Part shown: positions 34,601-46,000 of the stretch, one piece after another | How positions within the stretch are numbered: the first letter of the stretch is position 1 | Layout: every line of letters begins with the position of its first letter | Source: Heracleum sosnowskyi | Lineage: Eukaryota; Streptophyta; Magnoliopsida; Apiales; Apiaceae | Reading direction: 5' to 3' | Length of the DNA: 64,000 nucleotides | NCBI GenBank assembly: GCA_030848705.1 | Contig: CM061243.1 | Span: 10,813,044-10,877,043, forward strand | Translations under genes and position numbers: made by a program | Notes under the pieces: generated by a model | Database searches by the model: none | Seen by the model: only the letters and a program-made list of their open reading frames with translations | What the model was told of the DNA's origin: nothing

Positions 34601-34822
34601 AGCCAGTCGGGCGTTCATAGTCTCGAACTGGTGCCCGATCCCCTCCAGATAATCCAGGATCTTCTTGCCATCAAGCGTGACTAGGGCAACGTGAGGTGTG
34701 ACAGGGGTGGCCTTACTTGGTCCTCCATCTCCGTGGGGTGGTGGATCCGTCTTTGTTCCTTATGGTGTGGCGTCCTTCTTGTGCTCCATCTCCTTGTCAC
34801 CGTTCTTGTTGTTCTTCGACAT
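28649..34822 (-). pseudogene. E4 gag-pol polyprotein, broken
   Basis: Probable start ATG 34822; end TAA 28649-28651. Gag has a decapeptide repeat (34063-34272) and a retrotransposon-gag core (LELAFNGDADPVEYL, about 33840). A CAYHESTGHHTADC knuckle-like motif is near 33080. Protease has LVDNGSAVNIL; reverse transcriptase has KPNGKWRTCVDFTDLNKACP and YVDDMFVKS; RNase H has YVDGASNGDGAG; integrase has HSGG/CDKC and the core WGIDLIGELP and SDNGKQFDNKE. Most of the connection between reverse transcriptase and RNase H is missing (FQNIKKHLSTTPLL follows RGIEANT). Damage includes in-frame stops near 34760, 34136, 30524, 29195, 29110 and 28787, a frameshift at a run of C (33613-33624, plus-strand G run) and further shifts near 33150. 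Tat-like Gypsy lineage. Confidence 0.88.
34063..34272 (-). repeat. 30-bp minisatellite in E4 gag
   Basis: About seven copies of a 30-bp unit coding for TPPRTERRER-type decapeptides, basic and Pro-rich. One copy carries a CGA-to-TGA stop (34136-34138). The unit length is a multiple of three, so copy changes keep the frame. Confidence 0.8.
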
Positions 34823-34864
34823 CCTTCTCCTTAAGATGTAGTAGCCTCTCCTTCTAGCACCAAT

Positions 34865-35774
34865 TGTTATAAGGAGAATTTCGTATAACAGTGTTTTAGA
34901 GGTTTATGGTAAGTGGTGGTTGGACTTATATGATGACTCCTCAGAAATTGAATAGAGAATGGGTTCTTTCTCTTGCTCTTACCGAGTGTCAATTGTGTAT
35001 CATACAAGGTGCCTATGTACCCCTTTATATAGGGATCAAGCCTCACGTAGTTCTTGGGAAACAAGTCATCGGATAAGCTCATTCAGTCTAAGCCCATAAA
35101 TAGTCAGGATTTATCCATCCACGTCACGTCCGGTTTTCACACGTTTTCCTACAATCTCGCGGCATCTCCACATTTTTTCCGTGATTGTAGGTCTGTCCCG
35201 TGTCAAACAAGAAACATCCATTCCATAAAAAGGAATTTCCATATTTGGGCTTCACCCATGGTGCGAGCTGGTCAGGCTCGCACCACACAAGTTAATATAT
35301 ATATAAAAATGCTTAAGTTAGATTTTATCTTTCCATAACCATGTGGTGTGAGCTCACTTATGTTCAATCATTCTTATTTCTGATAATTAGTGCGAGCCCA
35401 TTATTTCATAATATTGAGAGCCCATGAGATTATGGTGAGAGCCCATATATCTTTATGCGAGCTCATCATGGTGAGAGCTCGGCTCATCATGGTGAGAACT
35501 TCGTGCGAGCTCATCATGGTGAGGACTTCGTGCGAGCTCATCAAGGTGAGGACTCGTGCGAGCTCATCATGGTGGGAGCTCATAATGAGAGGAGCCCAAT
35601 GTGCATAGATGATGCGAGTCCATTATACTTGGAGGAATCGTCTTAGTTCAACATAAAACTCATGGTACGAGCCGAAGCTCAGGTCACATCAATCTTTCTA
35701 AAACATGACTCATTCTTAGGCTCAAACCACTTATGGACCTGTTTAGGGCCCATTATCGAAAATCCAGTATAACA
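34865..35774 (-). repeat. E4 5' LTR
   Basis: 910 bp with TGTTATA...TATAACA ends. Next to it the minus strand reads ATTGGTGCTAGAAGG, the probable primer binding site (34850-34864). A TATA box (CTATATAAAGGGG) lies near 35028-35040. Upstream of it, at 35261-35672, GTGCGAGC and close variants occur about ten times, partly in a tandem block with GAGCTCATCATGGTGAG. Confidence 0.88.
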
Positions 35775-36419
35775 GGGAGAAATATGTGATTGTTGTAATT
35801 TTATAGATAATTTTTAAAAATAAATAAATTATAAAGCCGTTACGAAACGCGGTTTTGTCAATTTGTAGGCTAGACATATAATTCAAAGTTTAATCGGCAG
35901 AATATATTTTCTAATTTATAGAGTAGAAGAGTTTGAATTTATAAGAAACGCATATAAAAAAGGTTCTATCAAAAGTATAATAGGTGTTTGTAAGATATAT
36001 GTATAATTAAAAGTTTTATCGAAAGTAAAATAGGAGTGCAAATTTATACAAATTATTTTTCATTTATATAAATTGTGTTTTATACATATATAAAAAAAAG
36101 TTTTATCAACAGTAGAATAGGTGGTTGTAAGACATATATAATTAAAAGTTCTATTGAAAATAAAATAGGAGTGCGAATTTATATAGATATTTTTTCAACG
36201 AGAGAGCGACCCATTAAAAAAGGTATGTTAACATGAAAATCAATAGGTAAGACAAGAATTCAATATATAAAATTTGGGATTTCGATCTTAACAAGGAAAA
36301 TGTGTTTAACGAGAGGACGACTTATTAGGAATAAATGAGTTATTGTTGTAATTTTATAGATAGAGTTTAAAAAAAAATTATAACAATATAGCAAAGCGCG
36401 GCTTTGTCAACTAGTTAAA
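35775..36419 (+). repeat. Helitron-like 3' end and AT-rich direct repeats
   Basis: Two direct repeats of about 100 bp (about 35955-36060 and 36097-36195) share AAAAGTT-TATC and AAATAGGAGTGC phrases. A second pair shares TGTTGTAATTTTATAGAT (about 35794 and 36343). The right end has a small hairpin AAAGC-GCG-GCTTT (36393-36405), then GTCAA and CTAGT (36411-36415), which fits a plant Helitron 3' end. I could not find its 5' end. Confidence 0.4.
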
Positions 36420-37236
36420 TTGATATTTTTCATAGTTCTCTTTATATCTCGTATTAGTGAGAACTAGCGTAACATCTCGTACAAGGCACGGGCATGCATA
36501 GAGATGTCAATAATTTTTATTGTGAAAAAGTTGGTCGTGATCGATTTATTAGCTTAAGGATTGTGTAGTCTTAAGTTTGAGAGCGTAAAAAGAAAAGTAT
36601 GGTTCATGCATAGTGAGGAGTAAAGAATTTTGTTGGCGAATAGTGTAATTACTTTGAATCACAAACGTAACTATGCCAAGGCTCTAAGACTTGTTTAAAG
36701 TGACTATTATTGATTTTGAGACCAGATTGAAATAGTGTAGAATTTGAAGCACGAGTGTACTATTGTATTCTTGCGATTATAAGCAGGTTTACCTGAGTTT
36801 TGTGTGTCAGAGAAAGGATAGTTTGTAGATTGGTAATTTGCGTTAGAGAGCGGTTGTTATCTGTTTTTCGGGAATCGATTGGTTTTTTTTTTTTTTTTGC
36901 AATCTAGATTATGAATAGGTTATATGCATGCAATGTTGTTGTAATATAATCGAACATGCGTGAATGAGATAGATGATTTTAAAACGAAGCTGAAGGCCGA
37001 CGCATCTTTGCACACTCTCACATCACTCAAGTTTGTGATAAACACTTTGGGAGATGAACACCTATTACAGTTTGGAGTATTCATGTCACCTATTTGTTTT
37101 TAGGTTTTTACTTGGGAACTGATTCTACACTCCTCTCATGTGTTCGTCTTTATATTAAATTATATTAACACACTTAGTAAATGCATTAATAATGTGTTTG
37201 GAATATCGTTTTATAGTTACAAATTTTAATCCAATT
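36420..37236. other. AT-rich intergenic DNA
   Basis: No gene or clear element seen. A T run lies at about 36882-36898. Confidence 0.5.
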
Positions 37237-39305
37237 TATTACTATATATTAAACCTCAACACAAGGGCAAAAGTTTCTAATTTTAATCCAATTTATTACT
37301 ATATATTATTATGCAAAAATATATTAATAGTTGTTATACAAAGAAACAAACCTCCAACCTCTTTCTAAGATGATCATGGGTTTAACCACTATTCTACATG
37401 CCTGTTTGAGTTTATTTAAAAAAAATTATTAGATAATCCACGTCTTTCCTCTCTTATCTTATATTATTTTTACTTTGATTTTTAAATAAATAAAATATTG
37501 GTTTGTATTATTTATATAAATCAGTTTTTCTTTTCATCTTTTCGTAATTTTGGTCAAAAAGTGTATTTTCCGGATACCCCAACCGGTATTACGTCAGACC
37601 CTAGAGTGCAGGAAGAATTCCCCACGCTACCATGAATCGAACCTTGAATGCTTTGGTCAATAACCAGTGCTTTCACCAACTCATCTACAGGCCTGGAGGC
37701 TTCTTTTTGTAATTTTATATACCTATATATTCAATCACTGAATTTTATTACAATTGTATGTTTTCGATTAAATATATATTAATTATGTTGTTTAAAATTC
37801 ATACTTTTATATTATATATCTTTATTATACTTTATTTGAATTAAATTAATTATTCATACAGAAAATATACTATTGAAATTCGACCGAATATAAGAAATAT
37901 TGTATATGTTGTAGAGGATGTCGTCAAGGACCCACAAACCCTATTTAGAATTTCATTTTATTAAAATGATTATATGACATTAAGAATCAATTTAATGTAT
38001 TCTATAAAGTTCTATTATTATTATGAAAGATTATACTTTTTTTTAACATCGTACAATAATTTTTGGAATACAATTTGAAATTCTATTTTCAAAACTTGTA
38101 ATTTTCAATTTTCCCAAACTTAATCGTCTACTAACAGTCTGACTGATCATTATGTAATTATATACTATGTAATATCCTATATTTTAAAAACTCACCCTGA
38201 TTTTTGACACGAACGTCACTGGGGTTGAGGGGGAGGGGGTTAGAAAGGTGGAAAAAGATATAGATAAGTTAATAAAGAATGACATGTTACTTTAGAAAAT
38301 GTTAACAAATGAACAATACATTCTGGAAAAGAAAATTGTTAAGAAATGGATGTGACGAACATAGTAGGTAGACAAATTTTTTGTATAATTTGAATGTTAA
38401 TGTTCTTAATTTAAAAATTATAGAAATAACTAATAATGAGAGATATAATGTGTATAATACTTTTTATATTAGATCGAATTTTAATAGTATATTTTATGCA
38501 TGAATAATTAATTTAATTCAAATAAAGTATAATATAAATATATAATATAAATTATGAATTATAATCAACATAATTAATATATATTAAATTGAAAACATAC
38601 AACTGTATTAATATATAGTGATTGAATATATAGATATATAAAATTACGAAAAGGAAAAAAGAAAAACAAATTTTTATAAATAATTCAAACCAATATTTTA
38701 TTTATTCAAATATCAAAGTAAAAAAAATAATATAAGAGATAAAAGACGTGGGTTATCTAATAAGGAAGGAGGTTGGAGGTTCCATTCTTTGTAGTAACAC
38801 ATCTATTAAAACATTTTTGTATAATAATATACGAGTGACTTTTTTGTTATTTTTCAAAAAAAAAGGGTAAAAATAATCAACATAATTAATATATATTAAA
38901 TTGAAAACATACAACTGTATTAATATATAGCGATTGAATGTATAGATATATAAAATTACGAAAAGGAAAAAAGAAAAAAAAATTATATAAATAATTCAAA
39001 CCAATATTTTATTTATTCAAACATCAAAGTAAAAAAATAATATAAGAGATAAAAGACGTGGGTTATCTAATAAGTTTTTTGAAATAAAATCAAAAAGGCA
39101 TGTAGCATAGTGGTTAAGTTCATGGATATCTTGGAAGAAGGTTGGAGGTTCAATTTTTTGTAGTAACACATCTATTAAAACATTTTTGTATAATAATATA
39201 TGAGTGGCATTTTTGTTATTTAAAAAAAAAAAGGTAAAACAGTAATTTAACGGTCATTTAATTTGTAATTTTTGCCCTTGTGTTGGCATATAATATATAG
39301 TAATA
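37237..39305. mobile_element. Large inverted-repeat element with tRNA-like segments in both arms
   Basis: The left arm (37237 to about 37900) and right arm (about 38440-39305) are inverted copies. Shared blocks include the outer CAACACAAGGGCAAAA, the inner AGATAAcCCACGTCTTT-type block and the AT-rich core. Outer ends read TTACTATATATTA. The left arm is interrupted by a SINE (37552-37708). In the right arm a unit of about 312 bp is duplicated in tandem (from 38561 and from 38873); the first unit lacks about 50 bp. Both arms hold a segment with GCATGTAG-ATAGTGGTTAA and GAGGTTGGAGGTT, which look like A and B boxes. No coding capacity. Confidence 0.65.
37552..37708 (-). mobile_element. tRNA-derived SINE with 8-bp target duplication
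   Basis: 157 bp flanked by GTAATTTT (37544-37551 and 37709-37716). On the minus strand it has an A-box-like GTTGGTGAAAGCAC and a B-box-like GGTTCGATTC. The other end has GGTCAAAAAG and no poly-A. The host sequence continues in the matching arm of the inverted repeat without it, which gives an empty site. Confidence 0.75.
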
Positions 39306-40059
39306 GATGTGTTCTATTATATTTCAACAAAGTACTTATTTTTAAAGAAGTGGCGATATATATTTATGTTAAAATAATGTAAAAGTTACGCCAAATAACG
39401 CGTGTCAGACGGTTTAAGTTGTAAGGATTATTTTCTGTTAATTTCTGTCCTAAGCTAGGCAGGTCTATGCAATGAGACCACCTTTTAGCGATTAATCGGA
39501 ATGACATTTATTGGATGTATTTAAATATTTTTTTTATAAAATTTAATTTTAATATTCAAAAATATTTTTTATACACGTAAAATTCGTGAATATATAAATA
39601 TTTTTTTGTTATCAAATACAAAAAATTAAAAAAATTCAACTTTACCCATAGTTTAACCATTTAATCTTTTTACTAATTAATAACGTCAATACCCGCCTAA
39701 TTCTGAATAATCACCGATTTTTGAATATTTTTGCCCGATTTGATAAAAATAATAACCGCCTAGGTGGCGGAGGTCCACCCATGAAACATAACAGAGAGAA
39801 ACTTACAAATTGAAAAAATGCATCAAAAAAAAAAGAAAAAGAAAAAGAAAAAAGCGTATGACAACAATACAAAGTATAAACATTTTTCGTTTGTGTATTC
39901 CAGCATTTGAATATGAAATACAAACTCAGGCCTCAGGGTTTGCTCACGATTCAACACACTTCTCCCAACAATCGTCGCCTCTCACTCAAATTAACCCCAA
40001 AATAATCACAATTCACTAAACAAACTGCTTCATTATTAATCACGTTTACATATGAATCC
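39306..40059 (+). other. Upstream region of the DUF726 gene
   Basis: AT-rich, no gene seen. A poly-A/AAAAAG run lies at about 39820-39853. The 200 bp before ATG 40060 probably hold the 5' untranslated region; no convincing TATA box was found. Confidence 0.5.
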
Positions 40060-43000
40060 ATGGCGACATCAATATTGACACCGATGCAGAGATACGCGGC
40101 GGGAGCTCTGTTCGGTTTGGCTCTAAACCAAGCTCAATCACACCAGACTCGCTCTCTCGATTCATTTTCCGATGAAGACGACGATGACGATGATATAAAC
40201 AGCAAGGCCACGCCTGTTTCAGTCTCCTCTAATCCTGAGCTTTGGGTTAATGAGACATTTCATCTCCTCCGCCCTATCTTCAGGTCCTAATTTCGTCCTG
40301 TATATAGGATCGCGCTCTATCGAGAACACATTTTACCTACATTGTTCTACTACTATTGTTGAACACATTTTCGATAAATTTGATGTTTATAGTTTATTAT
40401 GAGCGTAGAACAATTGTTCTCGATCTTCTCACGGTAAAAATTGTTCTCGTTGTTCTTCAGCTGAATCACTTTCTATATATGTGTTGTAATCGAGAATGTG
40501 TTTACATTACTTTTTATTGTGTTAGTTTAAAATTGTGTGCCTCATTGACTTTGTGTGATGTTATTTGGTTAATTTTCGAGGTATGTTAGGGTTTTGAGTT
40601 GAATTTTTTGTTTGTCGGAAAATATAATACATTATATTAGGGTTTTGAGTTGAATTTTTTGTTTGTTAACATATAATACATTATGTTAGGGGTTTGAGTT
40701 GAATTGTTTGTTTGATGGAAATAGCTTATTGTAATGTTTTAGATGAATCTGATTAATGTAAGTTTTGAAGTAGTGTTATATGTTTTTCTGATCAGTTTTT
40801 TAGAAATTAATGATCAAGCCTGGTCTGGACTTGAGGAAACTGCGGGATCTCCGTCCGGAATTCATCACGTTGGAGCTGTACGTTCTCTGTATCTTTGATT
40901 TTACAGAAACTGTTTTTTCGTGCTTTAGGATATGTATGTGTTTGATAGGATGTTAATGTGAAAAGTGAAATGGTTAGTTAGTAGTTAGCAGAGAAACAGT
41001 GTTGTAAATGTAGGAAACTGGATGCCTGTTTTCTTTATCTGCACAGTATACTTTGTGCTTCTCATGATAGAAAATGAATTTCGGTAATGTTTTTGTTTTT
41101 GGTGGAAAAATTATGAACAGTGATAATGCATTTGCTGTTGTTTATGGTAAATAACATGTTGCACATATATTACGACAGTTCATAAGATTGCTAGCCGATG
41201 ATAGTGATACTTCTTCAGAAATGAAGGATCAGGAGCATGGATTGTCAAATGCTGTTAGTAGTATGGCAGCAAGTATGGACCCTTCAGAAGAAATGGCAGT
41301 TTACAAGGAAAGGCATCGTCAATATGAACAAGAATGGCGTGGCAAATTTTCAAATGCTGTCCAACCACAGCCTGAGGTGAAAGATGATGACAGTGAAACT
41401 GATGAGCAGGATGCAAATGGCCGTGAAACTGATAAGAAAGATGCTAATGGCCGTGGAACTGATATTCAGGATGCAAATGTCTGTAAAACTGATAAGCAGA
41501 CTGCAAATGGCTGTGAAACTGATGAGCAGGATGCAAATGACCGTGAAACTGATATGCATGATGCAAAAGAACATAAAAATCACGTGCAAGATGCAATTGA
41601 CCGGGAAACTCGTGAGCAGGATGCAAATAACCGTGAAACCGATGAGCAGGATGCAAATGGCCGTGAAACCGATGAGCAGGATGCAAATGGCCATGAAACT
41701 GAGAGGGATGCAAAAGAGCATGAAACTGATGAGCAGGATGCAAATGACCGTGAAACCAGTGAGCAGGATGCAAAAGAGCATGAAACTCATGAGCAGGATG
41801 CAAATGACCGTGAAACTGATGAGCAGGATGCAAGTGGCCATGAACCTGAGGAAAAGGATGCAAAAGAGCATGAAACACATGAGCAGGATGCAAATGACCA
41901 TGAAACTCATGAACAGGATGAATTAGGCAAGCCATCTGTCATGGCAGCATCTTTTGGGTCTGACAAGAGATCTGATGCAAAAATCTTTGAAGAGGTTACA
42001 CTGCTTGATCACAAGAGGAAAGTGGCAGTTCTATTTGAACTTCTTACAGCCTGTCTGTCGAAAACACCTGAACTTGACAAAAACGCAAAACGACAAAAGC
42101 ACGACTATGACGCTCGTCACCGCGTGGCTCTTCGGTTGCTGTCAACTTGGTTCGACATTGAGTGGGTAGAGATGGTTAGTTCCTCATTTTTTACCAGTTA
42201 TTGTACTAAGTTGTTTCATGTATTTCGATAATTTGATTGTGTCCCTTTTATACATGCCATGTCCCAGTAGACAATAAATGATAAATTAACTCTTTGTTCA
42301 GCCATCAGTTAAAGTTTACTAGTGGGGTACATCTTTATGGACTTATCGGGGGAGGGGGGATGATGAATGTGTCAATGGAAAGGAAAATAAAGCAGGCTTT
42401 GCAAATCAAACATACTGCTAGAAGTCCTGGTTTGATAGAAACAATTTGGTGGAATGCCTATTATTATGTTTTGTTGGGTGGTAACAGTGCCTGCAGTTGA
42501 TCTTATATCATTTCTTTCTATTTCTGAAGTAATGGGGATTATTATTTTGTTTTTTCCTTTTTACAGAATCAGTACCCATGATGAATGAAACGAAGATTTA
42601 TAGATTCGCGATAAAAGCGTATTAATAATCAGAGGGGTACCTTATAAAGTTTATGTATAATTTTTGCTTCCCATTCTACATTTTTATGATTGTTTAAAAC
42701 TAAAAAAAACAAATGTCTTGATTCTGGTTATGCATTTAAAGTCTTTGATTGACATTAATATTTGTATTTTTTTTTTTTGGATCTTTAAATGAATATCAAT
42801 TTGAGACTTATCACCAACCTATTTACCTTGATTTCAATCAAGGAATGTCTGGATATGTCTAAGCTTTCTAAGTTTCGAGTATTTGGCTTGGGAAATTCAG
42901 GATTGTCATACGGAGTTTGGCAGTTGGCAGATCTCACAAATTGGGGATCTGCAGCTTCCACATATATATACAATTTGAATACCAAGTACAAATTAGTACA

Positions 43001-46000
43001 TTAGAATAGAATACTCTGTACATTACATTTATAGCATGCACTGCTTGTAACATTTTTTTTATTATCTAACAAAACAGGGTGATGACCCTATCTGTCACAA
43101 TTTTACGACAGACAAATGGCTCCAAATATCACAATTGGAAAAAATGGCCCCAAATATCACTCTAAAACGCTACTTAGTGTAGTGTTTTCATTTTTTTCCT
43201 AAAAACACTAGTTCGTCTAACGTTTGAATCTTGCAAATTAAAAAAAATAAAAAATCGGGTTACACCACTTAAAGTAGCGTTTTGACCAGAAAACACCGCT
43301 AAAGTGGTGTTTTGACTTGAAAACACAACTTAAAGTAGTGTTTTGGCCTAAAAACACAACTTAAAGTAGCGTTTTGACCTGAAAACACAACTTGAAGTAG
43401 CGTTTTAATTACGAAAACACCACTTTAATTTGCATTTTTAGTGTTTTTTTAAAAAACCTTGTTAAAACGCTAGACGATTCCATGTTTTGGTTAACACCGA
43501 TTAAAGTGGTGTTTTAGAGTGATATTTGGGGCCATTTTTCCAAATTGTGATATTTTGAACCATTTTTCTTTAAATTGTGACATTGGGGGCCTTTTCTCAA
43601 CAAAATATCAAACTACTAAAAAAAAATCCTGAAGCCTGCCTTAAGAGTCTCTCCAACCTTCCCGAAGAATCTTTTAATTTGGCCAACTTAAGAAGATCTG
43701 TTGCTTTTTAAGGCGATCATATAAGGGAATTTTTCCTTGCCTTTCAGCAAACACTGATAATTAGGTTTTCATCTCAAACTTTCCTTGTATTCTTTTTGTT
43801 CTTTGATGGTGTTATTTTCACGGTTGAAAGAGTGCTTCACAAGGTGCAATTTAGTGTTCAAATTTTTACTATACACTATTATTATTTGTTATTGGATTCT
43901 GCTTTGTTGCAGGACAACTAGTTCAAAGGCCCGAGAGTCTCTATGGGAACAATATAAAAGACTTCGGAAGCCCAAAGTAGTTAAATTTTTTCTTGTTATC
44001 TTTTAATTTCAATATGGGAAGTAGATTATTTTATATAGGAGTATATTGTTGTAAATCATTAGAGTTTGTCATGTTGAGAATTGCTTAGAATGTTTCTAAA
44101 TATCTCTTGCAAGAGTTTTCTACCCTAAACCCTAATCACCAGCCCTGTACCCCTATCACTCTCTTGATAGTTGGCGTTGAGCAGGTTATAAAAATAATTA
44201 TGATAATAATTTTTTTATGATGCTTTGTCTTTCTTAGGAAGCTATTGAGACCATAGTTGCTAGCTCGGCAATGGCCATATTGAAAGAGAGAAAGGCTAAG
44301 CAACAAGAAGCAGACACTTCACAAAGTAGATGGGCTAAGTGGAGGCGTGGAGGTATCATTGGTGCAGCCGCGCTAACTGGAGGAACCTTAATGGCGATAA
44401 CTGGTGGTATAGTGTTCTCCATTTCTCAGAATTATCTGACATTATATCTTCAGCATGAATGCCTACAAGGAAATTATTTGCTTTTTATTATTAAGCTTAC
44501 AAGTTCTTTAACAGGTTTAGCAGCTCCAGCAATTGCTGCAGGATTTGGTGCTCTAGCACCTACGCTGGGTACTATGATCCCCGGAATTGGAGCAAGCGTC
44601 TTTGCTGCTGCTGCGACTGCTGCAGGAAGTGCTGCAGGTTCAGTTGCAGTTGCTGCATCATTTGGAGGTGAGAATTTTAAGCCAATGATTGCATATCACA
44701 TTCCACTGTTAGTCTAGGAACTGTATTTCTTTATAGCATTTTCCTCGATATTTCTTCTGATAGCTAAGTTTGGCTCCTAGTAGGAGAGTGAAACCGGTAG
44801 CCCGAGTTAATCCTCTAGGGTTCTGCCCTTAATTTATAGTGATGTTTTATGCACCTTGGGTGATTGGTACCTGCTAACGATATTCTAGTCGGTGCAATAT
44901 GTACTAGATAGAAGTTTTCACTCACTTTAAAGTAGAGATAACAGTAGGTCCCGTGATTCTTTAAAGCTAGTTCTTGACTTCCTTCATAGCAGCAAAACAT
45001 AGAAGGAAACAATAATGTGTAAATGCTGACATTAGGGAAATGAAATTATTATGTTTGCACCCCATAAATGTTGGTGCTTATAAGATTTGCGCTAACACTT
45101 AACTTGATCAACTAGCTGCTGGAGCGGGACTATCTGGGACAAAAATGGCGAGGAGAACCGGAAGCATTGATGAGTTTGAGTTCAAAGTTGTAGGAGACCC
45201 CCGTAAAAAAGGCGTGAGTATAACTCTATTGCCATATTTTTGGACTTCCAATATATTTAGAGTCCTCTAAAGTTTATGAAGTGCAATTAAGTCTGAGTAA
45301 GACAGTCTTGTGCTTGTTTGGGGGAAGATGATGTTACAAGTATTTCAACATTCTTATATGGTTGTCTGATTGTCTCCAATGTTTTTTCCTGTTCCCATAA
45401 GCACCAACTCTGCTATATTATCGTCAATCCTTTTTCTATCAGAGGCTGGCAGTTGAAATGTTGATCTCAGGCTTTATCTTTGAGGAAGATGATTTCGTAA
45501 AACCTTGGGAAGGACAAACTGATAACTCAGAAAGGTATACTGCATATTTTCCAACTTCCCATAATTTTAATTTTTTTTTCATTGTATTCATGTTCTCCTA
45601 TGGTTTATTAAAATTTGTAAGAGTCCCTATTCTGGAATTTTTATATACCTGGAAATCTGTTCCTCAAGTCTCATATTCTGGTCCTGTATTTTTTGGAAGT
45701 TTATGAACCTAATAGTGGAATGTTGAATATGCCGCATGGCATAGGAAGGTAGTTCTTTGATCATATTAAATGACATGCTACTAACAGTCTAACAGTACCA
45801 CTTTTGTTGACAAAATTACTATGTACACGTCAACGAGATTAAATTGGTTTGAGTAGTTAAGCACTGTATGTCTAAAAATGTGTCACTGTACTGGTAAAAC
45901 TTGAATTTGATGATATTTTCTTGCAGTAGCACTTAATTTGCTAGAAATAGAATTTAAAAAAATAGAAAAAGAAAAGAGATTGCCAAATATTGATTAAACA

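Larger units (their letters stand above)
14871..35774 (-). mobile_element. E4: Ty3/Gypsy (Tat-like) LTR retrotransposon, minus strand, host of E2 and E3
   Basis: Minus strand: 5' LTR 34865-35774, gag-pol 34822-28649, spacer, antisense gene on the plus strand (15570-27842, carrying E3), polypurine tract, and a 38-bp stub of the 3' LTR ending at the E2 insertion. An antisense ORF with a plant 'transposase 28' type domain between pol and the 3' LTR is known from Tat-lineage Gypsy elements. Several stops and frameshifts make it the oldest element of the nest. Confidence 0.85.

Noticed and set aside
41350..41935. Long overlapping ORFs on both strands over the DUF726 repeat (163-186 codons)
   Set aside because: A 30-bp repeat without stops keeps all its frames open. 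Only the plus-strand frame fits the spliced hydrolase.
42789..43004. 71-codon ORF in intron 3 of the DUF726 gene
   Set aside because: No similarity I recognise to the family, and the frame of exons 3 and 4 joins without it.
44271..44717. 148-codon ORF read straight through exons 4 and 5 of the DUF726 gene
   Set aside because: It includes an intron with good GT-AG sites; splicing restores the conserved GGLAAPAIAAG join.
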